NCBI RefSeq assembly: GCF_002934605.1
Contig: NZ_PTJC01000006.1
Span: 1-64,000 of the forward strand
Source of the DNA: Neolewinella xylanilytica
GTDB taxonomy: Bacteria > Bacteroidota > Bacteroidia > Chitinophagales > Saprospiraceae
Direction of reading: 5' to 3'
DNA: 64,000 bases
The notes beneath the pieces are model-generated. The model had not been told where the DNA came from. It did not search any database and saw only the letters and a program-made list of their open reading frames with translations. The position numbers were made by a program, and so were the translations under genes. Shown piece by piece: positions 17,692-29,437 of the stretch (its first letter is position 1; the number at the start of each line of letters is the position of its first letter).

Positions 17692-17708
17692 TCCAAAAAA
17701 TTTTTGGA
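17692..17708. promoter_or_regulatory. 17-bp AT palindrome upstream of the lipoprotein gene
   Basis: TCCAAAAAATTTTTGGA is a perfect palindrome with one central base, about 55 bases upstream of the lipoprotein start. It could be a protein-binding site or a weak hairpin after the PAS-LuxR gene; nothing further supports either. Confidence 0.3.
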
Positions 17709-17787
17709 TGCGGGCCAATGTTGGCAACTATGTCGGCGGGAATCGTAATGATCTGGGAATCAGTAAGCAACGGTTGGTCGCTATCGG

Positions 17788-18588
17788 TCACCGAATCAGC
17801 CCCAGCCCCCGCGCGATCCGCAGCAGCTCCACGGTACCGTTGACGCCCGCTTTTTTCATCAGGTTCTTGCGGTGGGTGCAAACGGTATTGTAGCTGATGA
17901 ACAGCCGTTTACCTATCTCCTCGCTTTTACAACCTTCGGCTACCAGCTTCAGCACCTCGATTTCCCGCCGCGAAAAGGCCACGGATTCGGCGCAGGCGAA
18001 TACCCGCGTATGCAGGGTTTCGGTTCTGCCATCGGTTACCCGCCGCACGAGGAGCATGCAGGGATGGGGAGACTCCAGGCCCGATATATCGGTCACCACG
18101 GTGAAGTCGGCGACGGGGAAGCCTTGCTTGTCCAGTCGGGGAAAGGTCAGCTGGTGGTTAAGGTGGAGGTACTCGCCCGAGGCATCCTGTACCCGGCAGG
18201 TATAGGCGAAATTTAGCGTAGCCCGCTGGTCGACCGGGTATCGCATCAATTGCTCCCGCATTTCGGCGAATATCCTCCGTAAGCATTCCTGGTCGTCGGG
18301 GTGGACCCGCTGGAATGCCCGTTGCGGACCGCCGAACTGCCACACCTTGGCATCGTAGCCCAGCAGGTGAGAAATGCCGGGACTGACGTAACGAAAACGT
18401 CCGGACCAGTAGTCGACCGAATAACAGTAAATATTCGTCTGGGCGAGAAGGGCCTCCACCGAAGGGTCGGGCGTAAGCGGGGGTAGGGAAGCACCGGCGG
18501 GCACGGGTACGGCCTCCCGGGAGGAAGCAATGGGAAAAGGCGTCATAGTGTATAAGACTAAAGGCGGTAGGTAGACACGCCCATTCAT
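17788..18588 (-). CDS. PAS-domain LuxR-type transcriptional regulator
   Basis: 266 residues from 18588; a start at 18546 (MTPFPIASS) is equally plausible. The N-terminal half has a PAS-like segment (IYCYSVDYWSGRFRYVSPG, followed by HLLGYD and VHPDDQE). The C-terminus is a LuxR helix-turn-helix: FSRREIEVLKLVAEGCKSEE, IGKRLFISYNTVCTHRKN, then VELLRIARGLGL. There is no receiver domain, so it is probably a one-component sensor-regulator acting in the cytoplasm; the ligand is unknown. The region upstream contains paired palindromes. Confidence 0.8.
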   Translation of the reverse strand: MNGRVYLPPLVLYTMTPFPIASSREAVPVPAGASLPPLTPDPSVEALLAQTNIYCYSVDYWSGRFRYVSPGISHLLGYDAKVWQFGGPQRAFQRVHPDDQECLRRIFAEMREQLMRYPVDQRATLNFAYTCRVQDASGEYLHLNHQLTFPRLDKQGFPVADFTVVTDISGLESPHPCMLLVRRVTDGRTETLHTRVFACAESVAFSRREIEVLKLVAEGCKSEEIGKRLFISYNTVCTHRKNLMKKAGVNGTVELLRIARGLGLIR

Positions 18589-18758
18589 CCGAACGACCGA
18601 AAAAAGTAACCCCGCGGGAGCGGGAAAACGGGATAGGTGTAGCAGAAGGAATGGGGAAAAAGCTACCGGCTACGCAACTGGGGTAGGTGACCGGGATTCA
18701 TAACAGTACTTCAATTTAAGCCGGTTCGATAGTATCAAGCAAGTAGTTTGGCGGGCCA

Positions 18759-18807
18759 TTTTCCAGATTTTGGAAAAATGAGTACTTGTTTCCCGGTTTT
18801 CGGAAAA
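18759..18807. promoter_or_regulatory. Two similar 19-bp palindromes 30 bp apart
   Basis: TTTTCCAGATTTTGGAAAA at 18759-18777 is a perfect inverted repeat with 7-bp arms. A related site, TTTCCCGGTTTTCGGAAAA, lies at 18789-18807 and matches it at 15 of 19 positions. The start-to-start distance is exactly 30 bases, about three helical turns. They lie between the divergent PAS-LuxR and phosphatase-like genes and look like tandem operators; the cognate protein is not known. Confidence 0.45.
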
Positions 18808-18810
18808 AGT

Positions 18811-18824
18811 GTCGATTTTTCGAC
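18811..18824. promoter_or_regulatory. Short GTCGA/TCGAC inverted repeat
   Basis: A 5-bp perfect inverted repeat around TTTT directly follows the paired palindromes. It may be a third protein site or a small hairpin. Confidence 0.2.
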
Positions 18825-18897
18825 GCCGTCCGGGGGGGGGCGCGCTGCGCTAGGATAGTCGTGGTATTTCGGATCTTCGTGAAATATCAAGGCACCC

Positions 18898-18909
18898 GCG
18901 CTCCGCCGC
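18898..18909 (-). repeat. Intergenic GC-rich repeat, copy 4
   Basis: Core variant GCGCTCCGCCGC, preceded by GGCACCC. It lies about 60 bases upstream of the phosphatase-like gene. Confidence 0.6.
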
Positions 18910-18968
18910 AATCCTTTTTCTTCCGGTTGGCCTTGCTGCGAGATGAGCCGGCTACGCTACTTGCGCCA

Positions 18969-19301
18969 ATGCATACAAGCCGACGAAACGTTCTCTTCAT
19001 CTGCAGCCGCAACGAATGGCGCAGCCGTACCGCCGAAACCGTCTGGGCTGCCGACGATCGGATAACCGTCCGGTCCGCCGGCACCTCCCCTCAGGCCCGC
19101 ATCCGCGTATCGGCGGCGCTGCTGGCGTGGGCCGATCTCGTTTTCGTGATGGAAGATCGCCACCGGGAGCAGCTCATCCGCCGCTTCGGAAGGGAGGTCG
19201 CGGGCGAAATGGTGGTGCTGGATATTCCCGATCACTACCGGTATATGGATGCCGAACTCGTGGAAGAGCTGCGGGCCGTAGTGGCGCCGTACCTCGAATG
19301 A
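18969..19301 (+). CDS. Low-molecular-weight protein tyrosine phosphatase-like protein
   Basis: 110 residues, shorter than the usual ~150. The start at 18969 is chosen because the phosphatase loop follows directly: FICSRNEWRSRTAE fits the C(X)5R(S/T) active site near residue 12. A DLVFVMEDRH segment and a C-terminal DIPDHYRYMD with a candidate general-acid Asp follow the family order. The typical CXXNXCR is changed to CSRNEWR, which still keeps the essential Cys and Arg. The frame is open far upstream (to 18786) but that part looks non-coding. Substrate unknown. Confidence 0.7.
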   Translation: MHTSRRNVLFICSRNEWRSRTAETVWAADDRITVRSAGTSPQARIRVSAALLAWADLVFVMEDRHREQLIRRFGREVAGEMVVLDIPDHYRYMDAELVEELRAVVAPYLE

Positions 19302-19305
19302 TCCG

Positions 19306-19776
19306 TCAGGTCAGCCGGTCCGATAGCGGTTCGCCGAGTATTTCGCTGGGGTGCTTGCGGAAAAAGATCGCTACGACGGCGGAGATGATCAAGCCAGTGA
19401 ACAGACTACTCAGCGCAGCCTGGGCCATGTAGCTGGTCAGGTTAAAGTACGTCCGGGCTTCCGCTTCCGTCATATTCCCCGAGGCGACGGCGTAGGCCTG
19501 GACGTTGGCGAAATAGTCCGGCGTAATGAGGGCGTGCGTGACGTACTGTGCCAGCGGAGCGAGCAGGGTGATGATGGCCGTCGTGATCGCCCCGCTCACG
19601 AATCCCTGTCGATAGGTCATCGTGCCGCCGTAGAAGTGGTCCCGCTTGTCGCGCAGGGCGAGGCAGTAGATCAGGAAGGCCGGGATCGCGATAAGATTGG
19701 TGTACAGGGCATGGCGGTCGATGTACGGGCCGTGGAGCCCGACGAGCCGTTCCAGCGCCATCCACAGCAGCAGCAT
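19306..19776 (-). CDS. DUF4199 family membrane protein
   Basis: 156 residues from the first ATG, with four hydrophobic segments and the family pattern (IPAFLIYCLALRDKR, YGGTMTYRQGFVSGA, MAQAALSSLFTGLIISAVVAIFFRK). Function is unknown. Coding-like sequence (IKWALVFTL) continues 13 codons upstream of this ATG to an in-frame TAA at 19816-19818, but contains no ATG, GTG or TTG. Family members usually begin with such a stretch. The true start may be a rare codon (ATA, ATC or CTG), or the first helix is shortened here. Confidence 0.75.
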   Translation of the reverse strand: MLLLWMALERLVGLHGPYIDRHALYTNLIAIPAFLIYCLALRDKRDHFYGGTMTYRQGFVSGAITTAIITLLAPLAQYVTHALITPDYFANVQAYAVASGNMTEAEARTYFNLTSYMAQAALSSLFTGLIISAVVAIFFRKHPSEILGEPLSDRLT

Positions 19777-19885
19777 CAGCGTGAAGACCAGGGCCCACTT
19801 TATCTCGATTCGGTATTATTCCATGCGGCGGTTCTTCTGGCTTGGTGTATCTCCCAAGGTAAGCCATCTCCCGGGTAGCGGGAGG

Positions 19886-19897
19886 GCGCCGGCGCGC
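19886..19897 (+). repeat. Intergenic GC-rich repeat, copy 5
   Basis: Core variant GCGCCGGCGCGC followed by GGGTGCC. It lies between the divergent DUF4199 and outer-membrane protein genes. Confidence 0.6.
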
Positions 19898-19991
19898 GGG
19901 TGCCGGGAGCTTTCGGGAGCACGGAAAATACCCTACTTTTATCCAACCACCTAAACCTAAACCCCTGCCAATTCGCCGATACCGGTATCTC

Positions 19992-20657
19992 GTGCTGGCC
20001 CTTTTTCTGGTTCCGCTTACCGCTCTGCGGGCCCAGGAAAACGGCGAGCCACCGGCCCCTCCCGTTAATGAGTTCTCCCTCACCGTGGCTCCGCTCAGTC
20101 TCTTCGGGGTCCATCGCCGGTTCCGCGCGGGCGTAATCTGGCACCACCGGCGGTGGAACTACCTGCTGGACTTCGAATACGGACCTGCCTTCCTCAACCG
20201 GGAGCTGTTCGGCGGAAGCGGCGCGGACTACCGCTTCTACGGGTTGCGGCCGGAGATACGCTACGCCCTGAGCGCCGACCGGGTTGCGCGCCATCGCCAT
20301 TTCGTGGGGGTGGAAGTGCCCCTTAATAGCTACCGCCGGGAGGTAACCGACCGGCAGTATACCCGGGAAACCGGTGATCGGATCGCGTTCGATCGGGCAC
20401 GGCGGCAACGGGACCGCGTAGCACTGTTGCTCAAATACACCATTGCCGCCCGCCTATGGCAGCACCTGCACCTGGAGTTGTACGCGGGAGCAGGTACCGC
20501 GCGGCGGACGATCACCTACGATCGGGTAGTTAATGCCCGACCGGAAAACCGGGAAATCCTGCCCCCGAAGTACTGGGGATTCGGCGATTCGACCCTCGCG
20601 GGAACCACCTGGCGATTCGACTTGGCCCTGGGCTTCCGCGTGGGATACCGGTGGTGA
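19992..20657 (+). CDS. Predicted outer-membrane beta-barrel protein
   Basis: 221 residues from a GTG start. The N-terminus is a signal peptide (LALFLVPLTALRAQ). The rest alternates polar and aromatic residues in strand-like stretches (WNYLLDFEYGPAF, YRFYGLRPEIRYAL, HLHLELYAGAGTA) and ends in FRVGYRW with a terminal aromatic residue, as in outer-membrane barrels of about eight strands. No specific family was recognised. In-frame sequence continues upstream to a CTG at 19965, so the true start may lie slightly earlier. Confidence 0.6.
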   Translation: MLALFLVPLTALRAQENGEPPAPPVNEFSLTVAPLSLFGVHRRFRAGVIWHHRRWNYLLDFEYGPAFLNRELFGGSGADYRFYGLRPEIRYALSADRVARHRHFVGVEVPLNSYRREVTDRQYTRETGDRIAFDRARRQRDRVALLLKYTIAARLWQHLHLELYAGAGTARRTITYDRVVNARPENREILPPKYWGFGDSTLAGTTWRFDLALGFRVGYRW

Positions 20658-20740
20658 GGTAAGGCATTATAGCAACGGGCGGTGCAATTAATCCGTAGCT
20701 TCAACCCAACGCGAAATCGATTGCGAAACCCGATCCTGCT

Positions 20741-21934
20741 ATGAAGACTACGTATTGCCTAATTCTGTGTACCGCCTTTGTGCTGGAGCTTACCGCTCAG
20801 TCCGTACCCCTCGTTTACGCGGTCGAAAATACGGGAGCCGACTGCCCGGAACCGTCCCTGCCGTCCCTGGCGGAGCTGCCGGTTGTGGCCACCTTGCCGG
20901 ACCCCTTCGCCGCATCCGACGGTGGTGGACGGGATACCACCCTGGCCGCCTGGCGTTGTCGACGCGCGGAAATCCTGGCCGAGATTCAGCACTACGAGGT
21001 GGGGCAAAAGCCGCCCCGGCCCGAGGACATCTCGGCCGAGGTAGACGGCGATACGCTGCGCGTTAGCATCACGGAAAACGGTAAGACCCTGAGCCTGGCG
21101 GCGGGCATCACCCTGCCGGATGGAGCGGGCCCCTTTCCCGCCGTAATCGGAATCGGTTGGGGCACGGGTAGCCTGCCGAAGGAGCTCTTCGCCGAACGCA
21201 ACGTGGCCCGAATCGCCTTCAATTTCACCCAGGTGATGGCCCACCAGCAGACGCGCGGGGAGGAGCCCATCAACGCCCTCTATCCCGACCGGATTGACAT
21301 GGGGGCCTATAGTGCCTGGCCCTGGGGGGTAAGTCGGCTCATCGACGGGCTGGAGCTGGTAGCCGATGAGCTGCCGATCGACCTTTCCCGACTGTCGGTC
21401 ACCGGTTGCTCCTTCGCCGGCAAGATGGCCCTCTTCGCCGGTGCCTTTGACGAACGCATCGCCCTGACCATCGCCCAGGAACCCGGCGGCGGGGGTGGGG
21501 CCGCCTGGCGGGTATCGGAAACGCTCGGCGAGGTGGAGACCTTAGGCCGTACCGACTACCGGTGGTTCAAGGAAGACATGCGGCAATTTGCCGACCAGGT
21601 CGATAAACTCCCGTTCGACCACCACGAGCTGATGGCCCTGGTGGCCCCCCGCGCCCTGCTGGTCTTCGGGAATACCGATTACGAATGGCTGGCCGATGAA
21701 GCCCTCTACGTCTCCGCCCGGGCCGCCCACGAAGTATGGAAGACGTTCGGGGTAGGGGATCGCTTCGGCTTTTCCATCAACGGCGGCCACGGCCACTGCC
21801 AGCTGCCGGAGGAGCAATGGCCGGAACTGGAGGCCTTTCTCGACCGCTTCTTGCTGGGGAAGGAAAGCGTCGATACGAAGGTCACGATCCATCCCTTCGC
21901 GGATACGGATTATCGGGAGTGGTATTCCTGGTAG
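20741..21934 (+). CDS. CE15-like glucuronoyl esterase (secreted alpha/beta hydrolase)
   Basis: 397 residues with a signal peptide (MKTTYCLILCTAFVLELTAQ). The alpha/beta-hydrolase nucleophile motif is VTGCSFAGKMALFAGAF with Ser near 224; IAQEPGGGGGAAWRVSE and GGHGHCQLPEEQW (catalytic His near 352) follow in the order of CE15 glucuronoyl esterases, which cleave esters between lignin alcohols and glucuronic acid. The classical motif is GCSRxGK; here Phe replaces the Arg after Ser, so activity or substrate may differ. It lies outside the utilization locus that begins 1.8 kb downstream, on the opposite strand. Confidence 0.7.
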   Translation: MKTTYCLILCTAFVLELTAQSVPLVYAVENTGADCPEPSLPSLAELPVVATLPDPFAASDGGGRDTTLAAWRCRRAEILAEIQHYEVGQKPPRPEDISAEVDGDTLRVSITENGKTLSLAAGITLPDGAGPFPAVIGIGWGTGSLPKELFAERNVARIAFNFTQVMAHQQTRGEEPINALYPDRIDMGAYSAWPWGVSRLIDGLELVADELPIDLSRLSVTGCSFAGKMALFAGAFDERIALTIAQEPGGGGGAAWRVSETLGEVETLGRTDYRWFKEDMRQFADQVDKLPFDHHELMALVAPRALLVFGNTDYEWLADEALYVSARAAHEVWKTFGVGDRFGFSINGGHGHCQLPEEQWPELEAFLDRFLLGKESVDTKVTIHPFADTDYREWYSW

Positions 21935-21989
21935 GTTTTATTGGGTATCGGTTGTCGGTTTTCGTTTGTGGTGGTTTGCTTGATTTCCT

Positions 21990-22001
21990 GCGCTCCGGCG
22001 C
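21990..22001 (-). repeat. Intergenic GC-rich repeat, copy 6
   Basis: Core GCGCTCCGGCGC, preceded by TTTCCT and followed by CCAAG. It lies between the tandem esterase and acyl-CoA ligase genes. Confidence 0.7.
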
Positions 22002-22085
22002 CCAAGGGCAGGTTCTGCGCGTAAAGCTTACATTGCTTACCCGGATTATTCCGGTAAAGCGATTAGCACAAAAACGTACCGCAGC

Positions 22086-23717
22086 ATGCAAGGCCAGATA
22101 ATGGATTACCCCCTCACCACGAACACCATCCTCGAATACGGTAACCGGGTCTTCCACCACAAGCGCATCATTTCCCATCTGCCCGACGGTTCGCGCCACG
22201 AATACACCTTTGGCGAAATGTACGCCCGCACCAAGCAGTTGGCGAATGCCCTGAAACATACCCTGGGCGTCGTGGAGGGAGACACCGTCGGCACCTTCGC
22301 CTGGAACCACGGGCCGCACGTGGAGCTGTATTACGGCATATCCGGCATCGGTGCCATTTGTCATCCCATCAATATCCGGCTGTCCATCCAGCAGATCGAG
22401 TACATTATCAACCACGCGGAAGACAAGGTGATCTTCGTGGATGCCACGCTCGTACGGATGCTGGAACCCATTGCCGCTCGCCTCGAAACCGTGCGCCACT
22501 GGGTGCTATTGAACGCCCCGGAGGGGTTCACCACCAGTTTGCAGAACGCCCACCGCTACGAAGACCTCCTCGAGGCCGAACCCGACGAGATCGACTGGCC
22601 GGCACTCGACGAGAACCAGGCCTGCGGTATGTGCTACACCAGCGGCACTACCGGCCTGCCGAAGGGGGTGTTGTACAGTCACCGCTCTACCTATCTGCAC
22701 GCCATGACGATCCTTTCTCCTAACGCTGGTAACGTCAGCAACCGCGACGTCGTCCTGCTGGTCGTGCCGCAGTTTCACGTGATGGCCTGGGGCTACCCCT
22801 ACCTGTGCGTGCTGGCGGGGGCGGATATGGTGCTGCCCTCGTCTAACCTGCAGCCCGCCGCCCTAATCAAGATGATGCAGGCCGAAGGAGTAAACAAGGC
22901 GAACGGGGTACCCACTATCTGGCTCGGCATTTACCAAGAAATGAAAAAGGATCCGCCCGCCGAGCCACTCGCGCTGGAGGAATACGTGGTGGGCGGATCG
23001 GCCCTGCCCAAAAGCCTGATCAAAGCCTTCCAGGAAGACTTCGGCATCCAGGGGATACATGCCTGGGGCATGACGGAAACCTCGCCCCTTGGTACCCTGA
23101 GCCGGCTGCAACCACAGCACGACCGTCTCGCCGACGCCGAACGCCTCCGCATCCGGGCCAAGCAGGGTATCGCTTTCCCCGGCGTCGAGTTGCGGATCGT
23201 TTCCGACGAGGGGACGCCCCTGCCTTGGGACGGCCAGACCATGGGCGAGCTGCAGATCCGCGGTGCCTGGGTCATCGATTCCTACTTCAAGACTGGCAAC
23301 AGGGAGAGTTTTACCGGGGATGGCTGGTTCCGTACCGGCGACGTCAGCACCATCGATGCGGACGGTTACATGGAGATCAAGGACCGCACCAAGGACCTCA
23401 TCAAGAGCGGCGGCGAATGGATCTCGAGCGTAGCCCTGGAATCCACCCTCATGGCTCACCCGAAGGTGAAGGAGGCCGCGGTGATCGCCATTCCCGACGA
23501 GAGATGGATCGAGCGCCCGCTGGCGACCGTGGTCCTGCAGGACAGCAGCGACCTGGTCACCAATACCGACCTGAAGGAGTTTCTGGCACGGGACTTCGCC
23601 AAGTACCAGGTGCCGGACGATTACGTCTACCTGAAAGAGATCCCGAAAACCAGCGTGGGCAAATTCGACAAAAAGGAGCTCCGCCGGCTCTACGCCGAGG
23701 GTGAGCTGGGCGAATAA
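22086..23717 (+). CDS. Medium/long-chain fatty acid-CoA ligase (AMP-binding)
   Basis: 543 residues of the ANL adenylating superfamily. Seen are the phosphate-binding motif YTSGTTGLPKGV, the GMTETSPLGT block, WFRTGDVSTIDADGYMEIKDR and a C-terminal PKTSVGKFDKKEL with the catalytic Lys. The order and length fit AlkK-like acyl-CoA ligases, which activate fatty acids with ATP and CoA. A second ATG at 22101 is possible. It is convergent with the DUF2264 gene with only three bases between the two stop codons. Confidence 0.88.
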   Translation: MQGQIMDYPLTTNTILEYGNRVFHHKRIISHLPDGSRHEYTFGEMYARTKQLANALKHTLGVVEGDTVGTFAWNHGPHVELYYGISGIGAICHPINIRLSIQQIEYIINHAEDKVIFVDATLVRMLEPIAARLETVRHWVLLNAPEGFTTSLQNAHRYEDLLEAEPDEIDWPALDENQACGMCYTSGTTGLPKGVLYSHRSTYLHAMTILSPNAGNVSNRDVVLLVVPQFHVMAWGYPYLCVLAGADMVLPSSNLQPAALIKMMQAEGVNKANGVPTIWLGIYQEMKKDPPAEPLALEEYVVGGSALPKSLIKAFQEDFGIQGIHAWGMTETSPLGTLSRLQPQHDRLADAERLRIRAKQGIAFPGVELRIVSDEGTPLPWDGQTMGELQIRGAWVIDSYFKTGNRESFTGDGWFRTGDVSTIDADGYMEIKDRTKDLIKSGGEWISSVALESTLMAHPKVKEAAVIAIPDERWIERPLATVVLQDSSDLVTNTDLKEFLARDFAKYQVPDDYVYLKEIPKTSVGKFDKKELRRLYAEGELGE

Positions 23718-23720
23718 CGC

Positions 23721-24995
23721 CTAGTCGTACAGCGCCCCGTCCCGCTCCAAATCCTGACCGCCAAATACCTTTTTGCTCGTCCAGGGTTCGGCGGCAGCGG
23801 CCCAGAACGGCGCTTCGGGTGGCAGACCCAGCGGTAGAAACCCCTCCGAAGTGAGGTACAAACTGCCCGTGGAGATATAGCTTTCCGCGAGCCCGGGCTG
23901 GTGACCTGCCAGGCCGAGCTGCAGCCAGCCGTTCTCGTCAAAAGTGCCGGGAGCCTCCATCAGGGTTTTGAGTACGGCGGTCATGGCCGGACGTACCTGG
24001 GCGGGAGCGATCTCCTCCGGCAGTTCCTGCCACAGCGCGATCTGCCCTAGGTGCTGGAAGGCCCCGAAGCGGTACACGATCGACCGGCCGATCACCGGGA
24101 ACGTTCCCTCCGGGCTGATCAGGCGCTCCTGAATTTCCGCGTAGCGTCGGGCTCTTTTGAGTACTCGTTCGTAGTTCCGACCGTCCTCTTTTTCCTTGTA
24201 TTTGAGGACCTTTAGGATGTCCAGCAGCATGGGCTGGATGACGTAGCTGTTGTAGTAGTCCCAGTGGAAATCCGCCCCGTCGCCGTACATGCCATCCCCC
24301 AGATACCACTCGATGTTCTTGCGGGTGGCCATGGCGGTGCGCATCTCGTCCCACTCCTCGTCGATGGAGAGCAGAAAGGCCTCGACCATACCGGCGAAGA
24401 GCAGCCAGTTGCTGTAATAGGGCAGGATGACCCGGCTGTTCTTCATTTCCTGGATGGCCCGCTGCTTGGTGGTACCGTCCAGGGGTTCCCAGAGTACTTC
24501 GGGCGCGCGTAAATAGGCATGGGCCAGGAAGGCGGCATCAACGAGTGGCTGGCGGCCGTGGCGGTAGAAATTGAGGTAATCGGGGGAGTCGGGGTCGACG
24601 CCGTTTACCATGGCTTGCTGGTACAGCTGCAGCATTTCCTTGCGCAGCGCCTGCTCTTCGGCCGGTCCACCCTCCAGGGCCAGCCAGGGTGCCATGCCGG
24701 CCATCAGCCGGCCGAAGCCTTCGAGGTAGGTATAGTTTTGCCGATCCGCCAGGGTGCCGCCTTCGCCGAATTCCACGGGCATATTCTTACGCAGCGTGCC
24801 GGCGGCCATGTTTTCCAGTAGGGGCCGGGCGATTTTGACGAGCATATTCACCCAGTAGGCACGGTCTTCGGTGCCGTCAGATTGGGTCCCGATAGCTATG
24901 GGGCCCGGTGAAATATCCGTTGGTAAGCCGGAAGCAGCGAGGCTACCCGTAGCCAGGCCGGTAAAGGCGGAAGTGATCCAGTGTCGACGATTCAT
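23721..24995 (-). CDS. DUF2264 protein, predicted glycan-acting enzyme
   Basis: 424 residues. The N-terminus MNRRHWITSAFTGLATGSLAA looks like a secretion signal with a twin Arg. The body matches DUF2264 proteins: YTYLEGFGRLMAGMAPWLALEG, NSRVILPYYSNWLLFAGMVEAF, GDGMYGDGADFHWDYYNSYVI. Related proteins have been assigned to a beta-glucuronidase glycoside hydrolase family (GH154, from memory), so a periplasmic uronidase role is plausible but not shown. It is the last gene of utilization locus 1, 12 bases after the GH2 gene, and surely co-transcribed. Confidence 0.75.
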   Translation of the reverse strand: MNRRHWITSAFTGLATGSLAASGLPTDISPGPIAIGTQSDGTEDRAYWVNMLVKIARPLLENMAAGTLRKNMPVEFGEGGTLADRQNYTYLEGFGRLMAGMAPWLALEGGPAEEQALRKEMLQLYQQAMVNGVDPDSPDYLNFYRHGRQPLVDAAFLAHAYLRAPEVLWEPLDGTTKQRAIQEMKNSRVILPYYSNWLLFAGMVEAFLLSIDEEWDEMRTAMATRKNIEWYLGDGMYGDGADFHWDYYNSYVIQPMLLDILKVLKYKEKEDGRNYERVLKRARRYAEIQERLISPEGTFPVIGRSIVYRFGAFQHLGQIALWQELPEEIAPAQVRPAMTAVLKTLMEAPGTFDENGWLQLGLAGHQPGLAESYISTGSLYLTSEGFLPLGLPPEAPFWAAAAEPWTSKKVFGGQDLERDGALYD

Positions 24996-25007
24996 ATGAA
25001 TAGATGG

Positions 25008-28145
<3,138 letters not shown>

Positions 28146-28183
28146 TTAAGGAGTTGCGGGAGCCGACATAGCGGGGGCGGGGT

Positions 28184-29404
28184 TTATTGCATCCATTCTT
28201 TGTACCGCTGCATGGCCTCCACGAAGTAAAAGTCGGCGTAGGTGAGCGGCACGTCTACCTCCGTCCCCTGGGGAATGTGACCTACGCTGTGCTTGAGGAG
28301 GAAACCGCCGTTGGTGCCGAGCTTGGCCAGGTATTCGTCGGAGGACAGGGTGCGAAGGATGGTTTCCGCGGTGCTTACGTACCGGTCCGCTTCGGCGTCG
28401 TCGACGTACTCGCTCAGCTCTAGCAGGGCGGAAGCCATAATGGCCCCGGCGGAGGCGTCCCGAAGGGCATTCGGAATGTCGGGCGCGTCGAAATCCCAGT
28501 AGGGAACCTTATCGGCGGGTAGGTTGGGATGAGCAAGGATAAAATCGGCGATCTTTCTGGCTTGCTCCAGGTACTTTTCATCCTTGGTGTCCCGGTACGT
28601 TGCCGTGTAACCGTAAAGCCCCCAGGCCTGGCCGCGGGCCCAGGCGGAGTCGTCGGCGTAGCCCTGGGCGGTCTTTTTTTCCTGGACGGCGCCCGTGTCC
28701 TTGTTATAATTCAGGACGTGGTAGGTGCTGTTGTCCGGCCGGAAGTGATTGGCCATGGTGGTGTTGGCGTGGGTGGTCGCGATGTCGGCGTACTTCGGAT
28801 CGCCGGTCTCACGGCTGGCCCAGTAGAGGAGCTCTAGGTTCATCATGTTATCAATGATGACGAGGTAATCGCCTTCCCGGGAGTCCCAGGATTTGATCGC
28901 GCCGACCGTTGGCTCGTAGCGGGAAGCGAGCGATTCGGCACTCTTTAGCAGGATCTGCCTGGTCTCCTCGTCCGGATCCATCTCGTAGCGTTCACCGAAG
29001 CTGTCGTACATCATGAAGCCCAGGTCGTGGGTACGGGTGTTGTTTTTCTCTTTTTCGAGTACCTGCATGATGCGTTCGGCCTCGGCCAGCAATGCCTCAT
29101 CGCCGGTCTCCTGGTAAAGCATCAGCAGGGTGCCGGGGTAGAAGCCACTAACCCACCAGCCGGAGTCGCTGAATTCATACTTCTTCGTGTCCGGGTGGTA
29201 GGTTTTGGGAAACTGGTCGGCGGGGAGGCTATCGCGGAGCAGTTTGTACTGGGCGGTGGCAAGTTCCAGATTGCGCTCGATCGTGTCGAGCAGGCCGGCG
29301 GTTGCTTCAACCGGCTCGTCCTGGCTGCGGGTCGGGGAGCAGGAAACGACCAACAGGGAAGCTAACAGCAGGGCGATGAAGGAAATTTCGCGGGGGATGC
29401 GCAT
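28184..29404 (-). CDS. GH88 unsaturated glucuronyl hydrolase, lipoprotein
   Basis: 406 residues from the ATG ending at 29404, which gives a lipoprotein signal (LLASLLVVSCS); the frame opens to 29425. The (alpha/alpha)6-barrel family pattern is clear: SDSGWWVSGFYPGTLLML, IIDNMMNLELLYWAS with a candidate catalytic Asp, GYADDSAWARGQAWGLYG, and DASAGAIMASALLEL. GH88 enzymes hydrolyse the unsaturated uronic acid left at the non-reducing end after polysaccharide lyase action. No lyase gene is present in this window. It is co-oriented and tightly spaced with GH51 and GH2. Confidence 0.9.
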   Translation of the reverse strand: MRIPREISFIALLLASLLVVSCSPTRSQDEPVEATAGLLDTIERNLELATAQYKLLRDSLPADQFPKTYHPDTKKYEFSDSGWWVSGFYPGTLLMLYQETGDEALLAEAERIMQVLEKEKNNTRTHDLGFMMYDSFGERYEMDPDEETRQILLKSAESLASRYEPTVGAIKSWDSREGDYLVIIDNMMNLELLYWASRETGDPKYADIATTHANTTMANHFRPDNSTYHVLNYNKDTGAVQEKKTAQGYADDSAWARGQAWGLYGYTATYRDTKDEKYLEQARKIADFILAHPNLPADKVPYWDFDAPDIPNALRDASAGAIMASALLELSEYVDDAEADRYVSTAETILRTLSSDEYLAKLGTNGGFLLKHSVGHIPQGTEVDVPLTYADFYFVEAMQRYKEWMQ

Positions 29405-29437
29405 TTGGAAGGATATTAAAAGCATTGGATGAGCGGG

